From assembly GCF_002113025.1 (NCBI RefSeq), contig NZ_NEJH01000003.1, positions 1 to 64,000 on the forward strand: 64,000 nucleotides of DNA. The letters run 5' to 3'. The notes under the pieces are model-generated. The model saw nothing but the letters and a program-made list of their open reading frames with translations, was not told where the DNA came from and ran no database searches. Below, one piece after another: positions 47,251 to 56,878 of the stretch (its first letter is position 1; each line of letters starts with the position of its first letter). The stretch comes from Pseudomonas sp. B28(2017) (GTDB lineage Bacteria > Pseudomonadota > Gammaproteobacteria > Pseudomonadales > Pseudomonadaceae). Both the position numbers and the translations under genes were made by a program.

Positions 47251-48021
47251 ATGAAAAAACTACTCGTGGCCTTCGCGGCCGTTGCCGCGTTCTCTGCCCA
47301 CGCTGAAACCCTGACCGTCGCGGCCACCCCGGTACCACACGCCGAGATCCTCGAATTCGTGAAACCGGCCCTGGCCAAAGAAGGCGTGGACCTGAAGGTC
47401 AAGGTATTCACCGACTACATCCAGCCGAACGTACAGGTCGCGGAAAAGCGCCTGGACGCCAACTTCTTCCAGCACCAGCCGTATCTGGATGAGTTCAACA
47501 AGGCCAAGGGCACCCAGCTGGTTTCCGTGGCCGGCGTACACCTGGAACCCCTGGGCGCTTACTCCAGCAAGTACAAGACCCTCGCTGAACTGCCTGGCGG
47601 CGCCAACGTGGTCATCCCTAACGACGCCACCAATGGCGGCCGTGCGCTGTTGCTGCTGGCCAAGGCCGGCGTGATCAAGCTGAAGGATTCGAACAACATC
47701 CTGTCGACCGTGAAGGACATCATCGAGAACGCCAAGGACCTGAAAATCCGTGAGCTGGAAGCCGCGACCATCCCGCGCGTGCTGACCCAGGTCGACCTCG
47801 CGCTGATCAATACCAACTATGCGCTGGAAGCCAAGCTCGATCCGGCCAAGGATGCGCTGGTGATCGAAGGCAGCGACTCGCCGTACGTGAACATCCTGGT
47901 GGCTCGTCCGGACGACAAGGACAGCGAAGCGATGAAGAAACTGGTGGCTGCCCTGCACAGCCCGGAAGTGAAGGCCTTCATCCTCGATAAGTACAAAGGC
48001 GCGGTGGTGCCGGCGTTCTGA
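47251..48021 (+). CDS. metQ: Methionine ABC transporter, substrate-binding protein
   Basis: A 256-residue NlpA/MetQ-family binding protein with a cleavable signal peptide (MKKLLVAFAAVAAFSAHA), not a lipobox. Family segments are VAATPVPHAEILEFVKPALA, KVFTDYIQPNVQVAEKRLDA and NFFQHQPYLDEF, which line the D-methionine/L-methionine pocket. A strong terminator follows. Confidence 0.94.
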   Translation: MKKLLVAFAAVAAFSAHAETLTVAATPVPHAEILEFVKPALAKEGVDLKVKVFTDYIQPNVQVAEKRLDANFFQHQPYLDEFNKAKGTQLVSVAGVHLEPLGAYSSKYKTLAELPGGANVVIPNDATNGGRALLLLAKAGVIKLKDSNNILSTVKDIIENAKDLKIRELEAATIPRVLTQVDLALINTNYALEAKLDPAKDALVIEGSDSPYVNILVARPDDKDSEAMKKLVAALHSPEVKAFILDKYKGAVVPAF

Positions 48022-48042
48022 TCAGCTGATGCAACGAAAAAA

Positions 48043-48069
48043 GGGGACGCCATGAGCGTCCCCTTTTTT
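48043..48069 (+). terminator. Rho-independent terminator of metNIQ
   Basis: GGGGACGC (48043-48050) and GCGTCCCC (48056-48063) around CATGA are followed by six T and preceded by six A. It lies 22 bases after the metQ stop. Confidence 0.94.
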
Positions 48070-48083
48070 GTGTCTGAAACACG

Positions 48084-48121
48084 AAACCTGTGGGAGCGAG
48101 CTTGCTCGCTCCCACAGGTTT
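48084..48121. repeat. REP-type palindrome between metQ and the SCO gene
   Basis: A perfect palindrome with 18-base arms around TT. It carries the same GTGGGAGCGAGC core as the element at 41415 and lies between convergent genes. Confidence 0.9.
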
Positions 48122-48131
48122 CTTGGTGTCG

Positions 48132-48767
48132 CTACTTGCGGTTCACCATCACCGGCAATTGCGCCACCAGCTTCACATTGTTCAACGGCGCCCGAATAAA
48201 CCCGCGTTGCGTCCCGTCCGGCCCGATCACCGCGAGGTTGCCACTGTGGTCGACGGTGTAGTTCGGCTTGCTGGTGTCCGCCGGAATGTACGGAATGCTC
48301 ACCGCATTGGCGACCTTTTGCAGCTCTTCGGTCGACGCCGGGGTCAGGCCGACGAACTGCGGGTCGAAGTAGCCCAGGTACTGCTTGAGCTGCTTGGGCG
48401 TATCGCGATTGGGGTCGACGCTGACCAGCACGACTTGCAGTTTATCCACCGCCTCGGGCGGCAATTCGCTCTTGATCTGTCGCAGTTGGGCGAGAGTGGT
48501 CGGGCAGATGTCCGGGCAGAAGGTGTAGCCGAAGAACAGCAGGCTCCACTTGCCCTTCAATTCATTGATCGTGACCGGCTGGCCGTCCTGATTGGTCATC
48601 GTCACTTCCGGCAGATTACGGCTCTGCGGCAGCAAAATGATGCCGGCGTCGATCAGCGCCGTCGGATCGCCCTGGTTTTTCCCGGACAGCACCTTGTTGA
48701 CGGTCAGGCCCAGGATCAGTGTGATCAAGGCGACGAGAATAAAGACGGTTTTCTGGGTTCGAGTCAT
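48132..48767 (-). CDS. senC: SCO1/SenC copper chaperone for cytochrome oxidase
   Basis: A 211-residue membrane-anchored thioredoxin-fold protein. It has one N-terminal TM helix (8-28), the copper motif [14 protein letters not shown] (CxxxC) and the distal histidine in [13 protein letters not shown]. It delivers copper to the CuA site of cytochrome oxidase. The ATG at 48767 overlaps the cyoE stop (ATGA), and it is the last gene of the leftward oxidase cluster. Confidence 0.94.
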   Translation of the reverse strand: MTRTQKTVFILVALITLILGLTVNKVLSGKNQGDPTALIDAGIILLPQSRNLPEVTMTNQDGQPVTINELKGKWSLLFFGYTFCPDICPTTLAQLRQIKSELPPEAVDKLQVVLVSVDPNRDTPKQLKQYLGYFDPQFVGLTPASTEELQKVANAVSIPYIPADTSKPNYTVDHSGNLAVIGPDGTQRGFIRAPLNNVKLVAQLPVMVNRK

Positions 48768-49663
48768 AGGTTCAACAGTAAGTAGTGGTCTACGAGCAGG
48801 GCGATAAACAGCAGGAACAAGTAGTAGATAGAGTACTTGAACGTGTTGATCGCCGCGTGCGGCCGAGTGCCACGGTACAGCACCACGGCCCATTGCAGAA
48901 ACCGCGCACCCAGCCCCAGCGCGCAGACCAGGTAGAGCGTGCCGCTCATGTGGATCACGTAGGGCATCAGGCTGACAGCGAGCAGCGCGAAGGTATAAAG
49001 CAGGATATGAATCTTGGTGTAGTGCTCGCCATGGGTGACCGGTAGCATCGGGATGTCCGCCTTGGCGTATTCCTCCTTGCGATGGATCGCCAGCGCCCAG
49101 AAGTGCGGCGGGGTCCAGGCGAAGATGATCAGCACCAGCAATAGCGGCTCGGCGCTGACGTGACCGGTGGCAGCGGTCCAGCCGAGCAACGGCGGCGCAG
49201 CGCCCGCCAGACCGCCGATGACAATGTTCTGCGGGGTCGCACGCTTGAGGAATCCGGTGTAGATCACCGCATAGCCGAGCAGCGAGGCCAGGGTCAGCCA
49301 TGCGGTCAGCGGGTTGGTAAACGTCAGCAGCAAGGCTTGCCCGAGCGCCGCCAATACCAGCGCGAACGTCAGTGCGGCGGTCGGCGAAACCCGGCCTTCG
49401 GCCAGAGGCCGTTTATGGGTGCGCGCCATGATCGCGTCGATGCGCCGGTCCACCACATGATTGACCGCCGCCGCGCCACCGGCACACAGGGCGATACCCA
49501 GGTTGCCGAAAATCAGCACCGTCCACGGCACTCCGGCACGGGTCGCGAGGAACATCCCCACCAGTGAAGTGATGAGCATCAGCACCACTACTTTGGGTTT
49601 GGTCAGTTCCAGGTAGTCACGCCAGATCGCCTGACTGGGACGTTCGCCGATCAGAACCGCCAT
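48764..49663 (-). CDS. cyoE: Protoheme IX farnesyltransferase (heme O synthase)
   Basis: A 299-residue UbiA-type prenyltransferase with about nine helices and the two Asp-rich motifs [20 protein letters not shown] and [16 protein letters not shown]. It converts heme B to heme O for the heme-copper oxidase. AAAAGGAG precedes the ATG. Its first 13 bases overlap the end of ctaA. Confidence 0.95.
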   Translation of the reverse strand: MAVLIGERPSQAIWRDYLELTKPKVVVLMLITSLVGMFLATRAGVPWTVLIFGNLGIALCAGGAAAVNHVVDRRIDAIMARTHKRPLAEGRVSPTAALTFALVLAALGQALLLTFTNPLTAWLTLASLLGYAVIYTGFLKRATPQNIVIGGLAGAAPPLLGWTAATGHVSAEPLLLVLIIFAWTPPHFWALAIHRKEEYAKADIPMLPVTHGEHYTKIHILLYTFALLAVSLMPYVIHMSGTLYLVCALGLGARFLQWAVVLYRGTRPHAAINTFKYSIYYLFLLFIALLVDHYLLLNL

Positions 49664-50724
49664 GGCGTCTCTCCTTTTATTGTTATGGGCCCGGCTGAGT
49701 GTTTACGCGGGCTGAAGTGCCAGCGCGCTGGCTGCTTGACCCGGACCAGACTGGTTCGGGCGTGGTAATTGACCAGCACCATGGTCAGCAACAGCGCCGC
49801 GCCGCCCGCGTTATGCGCGACGGCCACCGGCAACGGCAGATGGAACAGCACGTTGCTGATGCCCAAGCTGATTTGTGCCCCAAGCGCGATCAGCACCAGG
49901 CCTGCCAGGCGTGTCATGCCAACCACCTTCAATTGCCAGGCCAGACCGAGCAATACCAGGGTGACCAGCAACGCACCGATGCGATGGGTCAGGTGGATGG
50001 CCGTACGGGCGTCGCTGTCCAGTTGACCGCCAAGATAGTTCGGGCCGATGTGTTGAGTCAGGTGAAAGCCGTTGGCGAAGTCGGCCGGTGGCAACCACTG
50101 GCCGTGACACGTCGGAAAGTCGATGCAGGCCACGGCGGCGTAATTGGAACTGACCCAGCCGCCGAGGGCGATTTGCCCGATCACAAGCAACAGCCCCGCC
50201 GTCGCCCAGTACTGCAAGCGTCGTGGCACGGTCAGCGCCGGCAGTACGCCGGACAGGCGCAAGGTCAGCAGAAACAGCAAGCTCAGGGTCGCAAAGCCGC
50301 CGAGCAAATGCCCGGTGACCACCTGCGGCCAGAGCTTGAGCGTTACCGTCCACATACCGAAAGCGGCCTGGCCAACAACCACCGCCAACAGAAACAACGG
50401 TAACTTCACCGGTTGCCCCGGATGGCGGCGATGTACCCACGCGCGACCGGCCAGCACCGCGATCAACATCCCCAGTGTGCCGGCGAAGTAGCGGTGGATC
50501 ATCTCGTTCCAGCCCTTGTGGGCCTCGACCGGAGCGTCCGGGAAATGCAATTCGGCATGAGCCAGCTGGGCTTCGCTTTTCGGCACGCTGATGAAGCCGT
50601 AGCAGCCAGGCCAGTCCGGGCAGCCGAGACCGGCGTGGGTCAGGCGGGTGTAGGCGCCGAGCAACACCACAATAAGCGCCAGCAAGGTGGCAAACAGCGC
50701 GAGGCGAAATCCAGGCTTGGCCAT
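49651..50724 (-). CDS. ctaA: Heme A synthase (COX15/CtaA)
   Basis: A 357-residue membrane protein with eight helices. Typical segments are [20 protein letters not shown] and [20 protein letters not shown] in the first half, and [15 protein letters not shown] and [20 protein letters not shown] in the second, carrying heme-ligating histidines. It oxidises heme O to heme A, needed by an aa3 oxidase. Start at 50724 follows AAGGGC. Confidence 0.94.
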   Translation of the reverse strand: MAKPGFRLALFATLLALIVVLLGAYTRLTHAGLGCPDWPGCYGFISVPKSEAQLAHAELHFPDAPVEAHKGWNEMIHRYFAGTLGMLIAVLAGRAWVHRRHPGQPVKLPLFLLAVVVGQAAFGMWTVTLKLWPQVVTGHLLGGFATLSLLFLLTLRLSGVLPALTVPRRLQYWATAGLLLVIGQIALGGWVSSNYAAVACIDFPTCHGQWLPPADFANGFHLTQHIGPNYLGGQLDSDARTAIHLTHRIGALLVTLVLLGLAWQLKVVGMTRLAGLVLIALGAQISLGISNVLFHLPLPVAVAHNAGGAALLLTMVLVNYHARTSLVRVKQPARWHFSPRKHSAGPITIKGETPWRF

Positions 50725-50734
50725 GACGATGCCC

Positions 50735-51328
50735 TTATCCGATGTTCGACAGTTTCAGCAGGTGACGCAGATCGTTGAGCAGGTCCTTGCCCTTCACCGA
50801 CGGGTCGTAGCGCAGCACCAGATTGCCGTGAGGGTCGATGATCCACAGGTGCGGCGCGTCATTGCTCTGAGCGCCTTTAATGTAGGTCGGCAAGTCCAGT
50901 GAATAGCGTTGCAACTGCGGGTACTCGCGTTGAAGTTTAGTCTCGTAATCGCTGTTCAACGTCTGCGCGGCGGCCAATGCATGGCTGGCGCGGGACGCGT
51001 CGCGACCGAGGCCGATCTGGATCTGTCGCGCCAGGTACACCAGCTGCTGGCAGTCCACCGCGCACTCCTTGGGCGCCGTCACCAGCATCTGCCAACGATC
51101 CTCCTGGACCGGCACGCCGATATCGGCACGGGTCTGGCCATTGCCGATCAGTTCGCCGTGATAACTGCGGCCCTCGGGCACCCAGAAATTCAGCTTGTAC
51201 ATGCCGGTGGCGAGGATCATCGGACCGATCACCCCGAGCAGGATCAGCAGCAGTTGCAAGCGGCCCTTGCGCCGGTTCACCGACGGTTTCGCCTCAGACA
51301 TGCTGGGTGGATTCATGGCCGCTCCCAT
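50735..51328 (-). CDS. Cytochrome oxidase assembly protein, thioredoxin-like (PA0110-type)
   Basis: A 197-residue protein with one N-terminal TM helix (LLLILLGVIGPMILATGMYK) and a domain that looks thioredoxin-like. Here ECAVDCQQLVYLARQIQIGL takes the place of the CxxxC motif, and HLWIIDPHGNLVLRYDPSVK forms the final strands. The ATG at 51328 has an ideal AAAGGAG site and lies 35 bases inside the end of the SURF1 gene. It is conserved in Pseudomonas aa3 oxidase clusters; a role in Cu or redox assembly is inferred from position. Confidence 0.8.
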   Translation of the reverse strand: MGAAMNPPSMSEAKPSVNRRKGRLQLLLILLGVIGPMILATGMYKLNFWVPEGRSYHGELIGNGQTRADIGVPVQEDRWQMLVTAPKECAVDCQQLVYLARQIQIGLGRDASRASHALAAAQTLNSDYETKLQREYPQLQRYSLDLPTYIKGAQSNDAPHLWIIDPHGNLVLRYDPSVKGKDLLNDLRHLLKLSNIG

Positions 51329-52034
51329 GGTGTTTCTCCTTTGCGTTGTGCCAGCCGAGATAGAGATAAAGACCAAACAGGGCAATCGCCATGGCGAACC
51401 ACTGCACGGCATAAGCGATATGTTTTTCCGGCCCCGTGGCGACCACTGGCCAGTCGGCCTGATAGGTGGCGGGACCGGTTTCGGCACGTAGTTCGTAGGC
51501 AAAACCTTCGCGGTTCAGTGCAGCCCAGAGCCTGGTTGGCTCAACGGCCGTAATCAGCTTCGGCCATGTCAACGTTGCGGGATCTGCGTGCAATTGGAAC
51601 GTCGCACCGGGGGGAACGTAGACCCACGCGTCAAGGCTTACCGCTTCGGTGGACGTCTTGAATTGAGGTGGTGTGCGGCGCTCCGGCCATGGCAACCAGC
51701 CGCGATTGACCAGCAGCCATAGCCCGGTGGCCTGATCGTGAAACGGTTGCAACAGCTCGACGCCGACCTTGCCGTTGCGTTGACTGTTGTCCAGCAGCAG
51801 GCTGTGTTCGGCATCGAACTGGCCGTGCAGGCGAACCCGGCGAAAGGCAGGGTCCATGGTGTACTGCAGTTCGGTGCTGGCCATCGGCTCGGCGGCCCGG
51901 CGCTCGGCGTAGGTTTGCAGCAGCACGCTTTTCTCCGCGCCCCGGCTCAATTGCCAGAACCCCAAGGACACCAGTAGTGGCAGCAACAGCGCGACCACCA
52001 GCGTTGGCACGATACCCGGGCGAAAACGCTTCAT
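51294..52034 (-). CDS. SURF1-family cytochrome oxidase assembly protein
   Basis: A 246-residue protein with two terminal TM helices (IVPTLVVALLLPLLVSLGFW and YAVQWFAMAIALFGLYLYLG) around a periplasmic domain. Family segments LGFWQLSRGAEK, VLVNRGWLP-type sequence (here LLVNRGWLPW) and HIAYAVQWFAMA are present. SURF1 helps insert heme A into subunit I. The His-rich tail KEKHHGSGHESTQHV is unusual and overlaps the start of the next gene. Confidence 0.92.
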   Translation of the reverse strand: MKRFRPGIVPTLVVALLLPLLVSLGFWQLSRGAEKSVLLQTYAERRAAEPMASTELQYTMDPAFRRVRLHGQFDAEHSLLLDNSQRNGKVGVELLQPFHDQATGLWLLVNRGWLPWPERRTPPQFKTSTEAVSLDAWVYVPPGATFQLHADPATLTWPKLITAVEPTRLWAALNREGFAYELRAETGPATYQADWPVVATGPEKHIAYAVQWFAMAIALFGLYLYLGWHNAKEKHHGSGHESTQHV

Positions 52035-52065
52035 GGCATCGCCAGAAAGTCGGTCATCGCGATAG

Positions 52066-52072
52066 CTATACT
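52066..52072 (+). promoter_or_regulatory. CTATACT (RpoS-type) -10 box before the DUF2909 gene
   Basis: The extended -10 sequence CTATACTTAA matches the RpoS-preferred consensus CTATACT. It lies 34 bases before the ATG at 52106, giving a leader of about 27 bases. No strong -35 is visible, which is common for such promoters. Confidence 0.5.
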
Positions 52073-52105
52073 TAAGTGCATCGCTTGTCCCCCCGGAGTC
52101 TCACC

Positions 52106-52309
52106 ATGCTCAAAGCAGCCATCGTCCTGATGCTGATTGCCACGGTTGTCAGCCTGTTCAGCGGCCTGTTTTTTCTGGTCAAGGACGACAGCCACTCAAA
52201 CCGCCTCGTCATTGCCTTGAGTGTTCGTGTGACCCTGGCCGCCCTTACCCTTGGCTTGATTGCCTGGGGCTTTTTCAGCGGCCAGTTGGTGTCCCAAGTC
52301 CCGTGGTAG
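52106..52309 (+). CDS. DUF2909 twin-helix membrane protein
   Basis: A 67-residue protein made of two membrane helices (MLKAAIVLMLIATVVSLFSG to about residue 24, and ALSVRVTLAALTLGLIAWGF). A short charged loop (KDDSHSNR) joins them. This is the twin transmembrane DUF2909 family, typically found beside cytochrome oxidase genes. The ATG at 52106 follows CCGGAG. It lies on the opposite strand to the cox genes around it, so it has its own promoter. Confidence 0.85.
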   Translation: MLKAAIVLMLIATVVSLFSGLFFLVKDDSHSNRLVIALSVRVTLAALTLGLIAWGFFSGQLVSQVPW

Positions 52310-52328
52310 CTCGCTCCTGCAAGCTGCT

Positions 52329-53216
52329 CTAGAGCACATAGACGAAAACGAACAACCCGATCCACACCACATCCACGAAGTGCCAGTACCAGCTCGCCGC
52401 TTCGAAGCCGAACTGGTGCTCGCTGTCGAAGTGCCCGCGCATGATCCGCATCAGCATCACGAACAGGATGATGGTGCCAATAGTCACGTGGGCGCCGTGG
52501 AACCCGGTGAGCATGAAGAAGGTCGCGCCGTAGATGCCCGAGCCCAGGGTCAGGCCCAGCTCGCGGTAGGCGTGCATGTACTCTTCGGCCTGGAAGGTGA
52601 GGAACGCACAACCCAGCAACACGGTGAGCGCCAACCATAGCTTCAGTGCGCCGCGATGACCCTTTTTCAAGGCATGGTGGGCGATGGTCACGGTCACGCT
52701 GGAGCTCACCAGCAACACGGTGTTGAGCAGCGGCAGGCCCCAGGGGCTGATGACTTCCTTGGGCGGCGGAAACAGTTTCGAGTCGGGGTTGTCCAGCAAC
52801 GGCCAAGTGAACTGGAAGTTCGGCCACAGCATGTGCGCGATGCCTTTGGCGCCTTCACCACCGAGCGCCGGCCCGGAGATTTGACGCACATAAAACAGCG
52901 CACCAAAAAAGGCGATGAAGAACATCACCTCCGAAAAAATGAACCAGCTCATGCCCCAGCGAAACGAGCGATCCATTTGCGGGCTGTACAAACCGCCGCG
53001 ACTTTCCTTGATCACCGTGCCGAACCAGCCGAACAGCATGTAGGCCAGCAGCAATCCGCCAACGAAGAAGATCAGCGGCCCGTGGGACTCCGGGCGCGCC
53101 GCTTTCAGATCGTTGAACCAGGTGGCCAGGCCGTACACAGTAGTGACCAGGCCGAGCGTGGCGATGATCGGCCATTTGCTCTGGGCGGGAACGTAATAAT
53201 GTTCATGAGTTGCCAT
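52329..53216 (-). CDS. coxC: Cytochrome c oxidase subunit III
   Basis: A 295-residue membrane protein with seven helices. Recognisable are WGMSWFIFSEVMFFIAFFGA (with the Glu of the proton/lipid site), FLTFQAEEYMHAYRELGLTL, GFHGAHVTIGTIILFVMLMR and the C-terminal SWYWHFVDVVWIGLFVFVYVL region. AAGGAG precedes the ATG at 53216. Part of the aa3 oxidase. Confidence 0.96.
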   Translation of the reverse strand: MATHEHYYVPAQSKWPIIATLGLVTTVYGLATWFNDLKAARPESHGPLIFFVGGLLLAYMLFGWFGTVIKESRGGLYSPQMDRSFRWGMSWFIFSEVMFFIAFFGALFYVRQISGPALGGEGAKGIAHMLWPNFQFTWPLLDNPDSKLFPPPKEVISPWGLPLLNTVLLVSSSVTVTIAHHALKKGHRGALKLWLALTVLLGCAFLTFQAEEYMHAYRELGLTLGSGIYGATFFMLTGFHGAHVTIGTIILFVMLMRIMRGHFDSEHQFGFEAASWYWHFVDVVWIGLFVFVYVL

Positions 53217-53241
53217 TTATTGTTCTCCTTATCGGGCACGC

Positions 53242-53793
53242 TCAGCCGCCAGTGTTTACAGCTACCGGTGGATGTCGGGCGGTGATATCGAACAGCGTGT
53301 AAGACAGCGTCAGGTGCTTCACGTCCTTGGGCATGTCACGGTCAACGATGAAACGTACCGGCATCTCGATCCGTTGACCGGGCTGCAGCACTTGCTGGGT
53401 AAAGCAGAAACATTCGGTCTTGTGGAAATAAGCCGCCGCGATGCTGGGCGCGATGCTCGGCACGGCCTGGGCACTCATCGGCTTGTCGGTGGGGTTGTGG
53501 GCGATGAAGATCATTTCGTTCACCGCCCCCGGATGGGCCACCAGCTCCTCGCCCTTGGGATAGAAGTCCCAGGGCATATCGGCTGTATTGGTCGACAGAA
53601 ACTGCACACGCACCTGCCGCGAAGTGTCGACCGTTTGCTCACCCTCGTATTGCCCGGCAGTCTTGCCGTTGATGCCAAAGGCCTTGCACATCACGTCGTA
53701 GATCGGCACCAGGGCAAAGCCGAAGACAAACATGGCCACCACCACAAGCAATAGTCGGGTGACCAGTTTCTTCATCGAAATCGAGTCAGCCAT
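53242..53793 (-). CDS. ctaG: Cytochrome oxidase assembly protein CtaG/COX11
   Basis: A 183-residue protein with one N-terminal TM helix (about 8-30) and a periplasmic immunoglobulin-like domain. The copper motif is TECFCFTQQVLQPGQ (CFCF). It inserts CuB into subunit I. ATG at 53793 is chosen over an upstream frame start because homology and a GGGATT site begin there. coxC follows after 25 bases. Confidence 0.94.
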   Translation of the reverse strand: MADSISMKKLVTRLLLVVVAMFVFGFALVPIYDVMCKAFGINGKTAGQYEGEQTVDTSRQVRVQFLSTNTADMPWDFYPKGEELVAHPGAVNEMIFIAHNPTDKPMSAQAVPSIAPSIAAAYFHKTECFCFTQQVLQPGQRIEMPVRFIVDRDMPKDVKHLTLSYTLFDITARHPPVAVNTGG

Positions 53794-53806
53794 GGATTCG
53801 AATCCC

Positions 53807-53921
53807 TGTAGGAGCGAGCTCGCTCGCGAAAAACCTGAGAGCACCTCGGGGTACCAGGCTTCCAGCGTTATCGTTGACGACCATCGTCGGAACGCCGCCC
53901 GGAGACGAGCTCGCTCCTACA
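53807..53921. repeat. REP doublet between coxA and ctaG
   Basis: Two facing REP units: TGTAGGAGCGAGCTCG (53807-53822) and its exact reverse complement (53906-53921), with extra paired sequence inside. They fill the 141-base gap between coxA and ctaG within the oxidase cluster. Confidence 0.88.
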
Positions 53922-53934
53922 AAGGGCCAGGTGT

Positions 53935-55527
53935 TCATTTCACTTCCGGCGGCGTAGTGAAGGTGTGATACGGCGCCGGCGACGGGATACTCCACTCCAG
54001 GCCTTCAGCCCCATCCCACGGTTTGGCCGGTGCCTTGGGGCCGCCGCGAATGGTCTTGATCACAATGAACAGGAAGAAGATCTGCGTGGCGCCGAACATG
54101 AATGCGCCGATCGACGACACCATGTTGAAGTCGGCGAATTGCAGGTTGTAGTCCGGGATTCGCCGCGGCATGCCCGCCAGCCCCACGAAATGCATCGGGA
54201 AGAAGGCCATGTTCATGCCGATGAACGACAGCCAGAAATGCAGCTTGCCGAGGGTTTCGTCGTACATGTGGCCGGTCCATTTCGGCAGCCAGTAGTAGGC
54301 CGAGGCGAAGATCCCGAAGATCGCCCCCGGCACCAGCACATAGTGGAAGTGCGCGACCACAAAGTAGGTGTCCTGGTACTGGAAGTCCGCCGGGGCGATG
54401 GCCAGCATCAGCCCGGAGAAACCGCCGATGGAGAACAGGATCACGAACGCCACGGCGAACAGCATCGGTGTCTCGAAAGTCAGCGAGCCTTGCCACATGG
54501 TGCTGGCCCAGTTGAACACCTTGACTCCGGTGGGCACCGCAATCAGCAGCGTGGCGTACATGAAGAACAGCTCGCCCACCAGCGGAATGCCGACCACGAA
54601 CATGTGGTGCGCCCACACGATGAACGACAGAAACGCGATACTCGCCGTGGCGTAGACCATCGACGTATAGCCGAACAATGGCTTGCGCGAAAAGGCCGGA
54701 ATGATCGAGCTGACGGCGCCGAACGCCGGCAGGATCATGATGTACACCTCGGGGTGACCGAAGAACCAGAACACATGCTGGAACAACACCGGGTCCCCGC
54801 CACCGGCGGCACTGAAGAAGCTGGTGCCGAAGTGGATGTCCATCAGCATCATGGTCACGCAGCCCGCCAGTACCGGCATCACCGCGATCAACAGGAACGC
54901 GGTGATCAGCCAGGTCCAGACAAACAGCGGCATTTTCATCAGCGTCATGCCGGGGGCGCGCAGGTTGAGGATGGTCGCGATCACGTTGATCGCCCCCATG
55001 ATCGAACTGATCCCCATCAAGTGGATGGCGAAGATGAAGAAGGTCACGCTTTCCGGCGCGTAGGTCGTCGACAGCGGTGCATAGAAGGTCCAGCCGAAGT
55101 TCGGCCCGCCACCGGCGGTGAACAGGGTCGATACCATCAGCAGGAACGCTGCCGGCAACAGCCAGAAGCTGAAGTTGTTCATCCGCGGCAGGGCCATGTC
55201 CGGCGCGCCGATCATCAGCGGAATCATCCAGTTGGCGAGGCCGACGAAGGCCGGCATTACCGCACCGAAGACCATTACCAGGCCGTGCATGGTGGTCATC
55301 TGGTTGAAGAATTCCGGCTGGACGATTTGCAGTCCAGGCTGGAACAGTTCGGCGCGAATCACCATCGCAAACGAGCCGCCCAGCAGGAACATGGAGAACG
55401 CAAACCACAGGTACAGCGTGCCAATGTCCTTGTGGTTGGTGGTCAGCACCCAGCGCATCAGGCCCTTGGCGGGGCCATGGGCGTGATCGGTGGCGGTATG
55501 AACATGTTCATCGATTACAGCAGTCAT
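53935..55527 (-). CDS. coxA: Cytochrome c oxidase subunit I
   Basis: A 530-residue heme-copper oxidase core with twelve helices. Motifs include GGSFAMVIRAELFQPG, FWFFGHPEVYIMILPAFGAV (CuB His and Tyr crosslink region), FIVWAHHMFVVGI (two CuB His) and VVAHFHYVLVPG (heme a3 and heme a His). It reduces oxygen at the heme a3-CuB centre. The ATG at 55527 follows CAGGAGACAGGAC. It is second in the operon after coxB. Confidence 0.97.
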   Translation of the reverse strand: MTAVIDEHVHTATDHAHGPAKGLMRWVLTTNHKDIGTLYLWFAFSMFLLGGSFAMVIRAELFQPGLQIVQPEFFNQMTTMHGLVMVFGAVMPAFVGLANWMIPLMIGAPDMALPRMNNFSFWLLPAAFLLMVSTLFTAGGGPNFGWTFYAPLSTTYAPESVTFFIFAIHLMGISSIMGAINVIATILNLRAPGMTLMKMPLFVWTWLITAFLLIAVMPVLAGCVTMMLMDIHFGTSFFSAAGGGDPVLFQHVFWFFGHPEVYIMILPAFGAVSSIIPAFSRKPLFGYTSMVYATASIAFLSFIVWAHHMFVVGIPLVGELFFMYATLLIAVPTGVKVFNWASTMWQGSLTFETPMLFAVAFVILFSIGGFSGLMLAIAPADFQYQDTYFVVAHFHYVLVPGAIFGIFASAYYWLPKWTGHMYDETLGKLHFWLSFIGMNMAFFPMHFVGLAGMPRRIPDYNLQFADFNMVSSIGAFMFGATQIFFLFIVIKTIRGGPKAPAKPWDGAEGLEWSIPSPAPYHTFTTPPEVK

Positions 55528-55609
55528 GTCCTGTCTCCTGCAAACAGATGGGCTGGGCAAGCCGGGGTGCGTAGCCCCGACCGGTTCCGTACGTGCGCAA
55601 TAGACCGGG

Positions 55610-56737
55610 TCATTTGCTTTCCGCCTGTTTCAGCTCCAGCACTTCTTTAGGCGTGACCATGTCGCCTTTGTTGTTGCCCCAGGCATTACGTTCATAGGTC
55701 ACGACCGCCGCGATATCGACTTCCGAAAGTTGCTTGCCGAACGCCGCCATCGCGGTGCCGGGCTTGCCATGGAAGACCAGGCTCAGGTGAGCCTCTTTCG
55801 GCCCGGTGGCGATTTTCGAGCCCTTGAGTGCCGGGAACATCGGCGGCAGACCCTGGCCTTCAGCCTGGTGACAGGCCACGCAGGTGGTGTGATAGACCTT
55901 GTCGCCGCGATCCTTGAGTTCGTCGAGCGTCCATTCCTTGCTGGTCAGCTCTTTGAGCTGCGCGACCTCGACCTTGCGATCAGCCAGCCATTTTTCGTAA
56001 TCGGCCTTTTCCTTGACCTCGACCACGGTCGGCATGAAGCCGTGATCCTTGCCGCACAACTCGGCGCACTGGCCACGGTAGATGCCGGGCTTGTCGATGC
56101 GGGTCCAGGCTTCATTGACGAACCCGGGAATCGCATCGCGCTTGACCGCGAAAGCCGGCACCCACCAGGAGTGGATCACGTCGGCGGAGGTCACCAGGAA
56201 GCGCACCTTGGTGCCGACCGGCAGCACCAATGGCTTGTCGACTTCGAGCAAGTAGTGCTCGCTCTTGGCTTCCTTGTTGTGGATTTGATCTTGGGGGGTG
56301 GTCAGGTTGCTGAAAAACTCGACGTCCTGGCCCAGGTACTTGTAGTGCCACTTCCACTGGTAGCCCGTGATCTGGATATCGATTTCCGGCTCACTGGCGT
56401 CGTACATCCTGATCAGGGTCGCGGTAGCGGGAATCGCCATGGCCACCAGGATCAGGAAGGGCACGATGGTCCAGAGGATTTCAACGGTGGTGCTTTCATG
56501 AAATTTGGCGGCCACCTGCCCGGTCGAGCGGCGGTGGAGAATCATCGACCAGAACATGGCACCAAAAACGATGATGCCGATCACCACACAGATCCAGAAA
56601 ATGGTCATGTGCAGGTCGAATACTGCGTGACTGATTTCAGTCGCTCCAGGCGCCATATTCACAGTCCAGGCCGCTTGCGCCTGGCTGAAAATCGACCACA
56701 ACAGGAGGCCCATCCAGACATGTGGATGTCGCATCAT
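55610..56737 (-). CDS. coxB: Cytochrome c oxidase subunit II with cytochrome c domain
   Basis: A 375-residue protein with a signal peptide (to QAQA), two TM helices (about 45-65 and 85-110) and a periplasmic CuA domain (DVIHSWWVPAFAVKRDAIPG, YRGQCAELCGKDHGFMPTVV with the Cys/Glu/Cys/His/Met ligands). The C-terminal 90 residues add a cytochrome c domain (TTCVACHQAEGQGLPPMFPA). The fusion makes this a caa3-like entry subunit. It heads the oxidase cluster. Confidence 0.96.
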   Translation of the reverse strand: MMRHPHVWMGLLLWSIFSQAQAAWTVNMAPGATEISHAVFDLHMTIFWICVVIGIIVFGAMFWSMILHRRSTGQVAAKFHESTTVEILWTIVPFLILVAMAIPATATLIRMYDASEPEIDIQITGYQWKWHYKYLGQDVEFFSNLTTPQDQIHNKEAKSEHYLLEVDKPLVLPVGTKVRFLVTSADVIHSWWVPAFAVKRDAIPGFVNEAWTRIDKPGIYRGQCAELCGKDHGFMPTVVEVKEKADYEKWLADRKVEVAQLKELTSKEWTLDELKDRGDKVYHTTCVACHQAEGQGLPPMFPALKGSKIATGPKEAHLSLVFHGKPGTAMAAFGKQLSEVDIAAVVTYERNAWGNNKGDMVTPKEVLELKQAESK

Positions 56738-56878
56738 TGCGGGTTCCCCTTATCGTTCTTGTTATCCCGCCGGCTTTCACCTGCGGCAAGGGAGCGGCTG
56801 CATCAGACTACGAACTTGAATCGCCGGGCCTTGCTGCACATGCAGTCGGGCGTCATCAGCTAACTCCATTCCACCCCG

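Noticed and set aside
53965..55650. 561-codon open frame opposite coxA
   Set aside because: Antisense to the twelve-helix coxA; translation is highly charged without any domain pattern.
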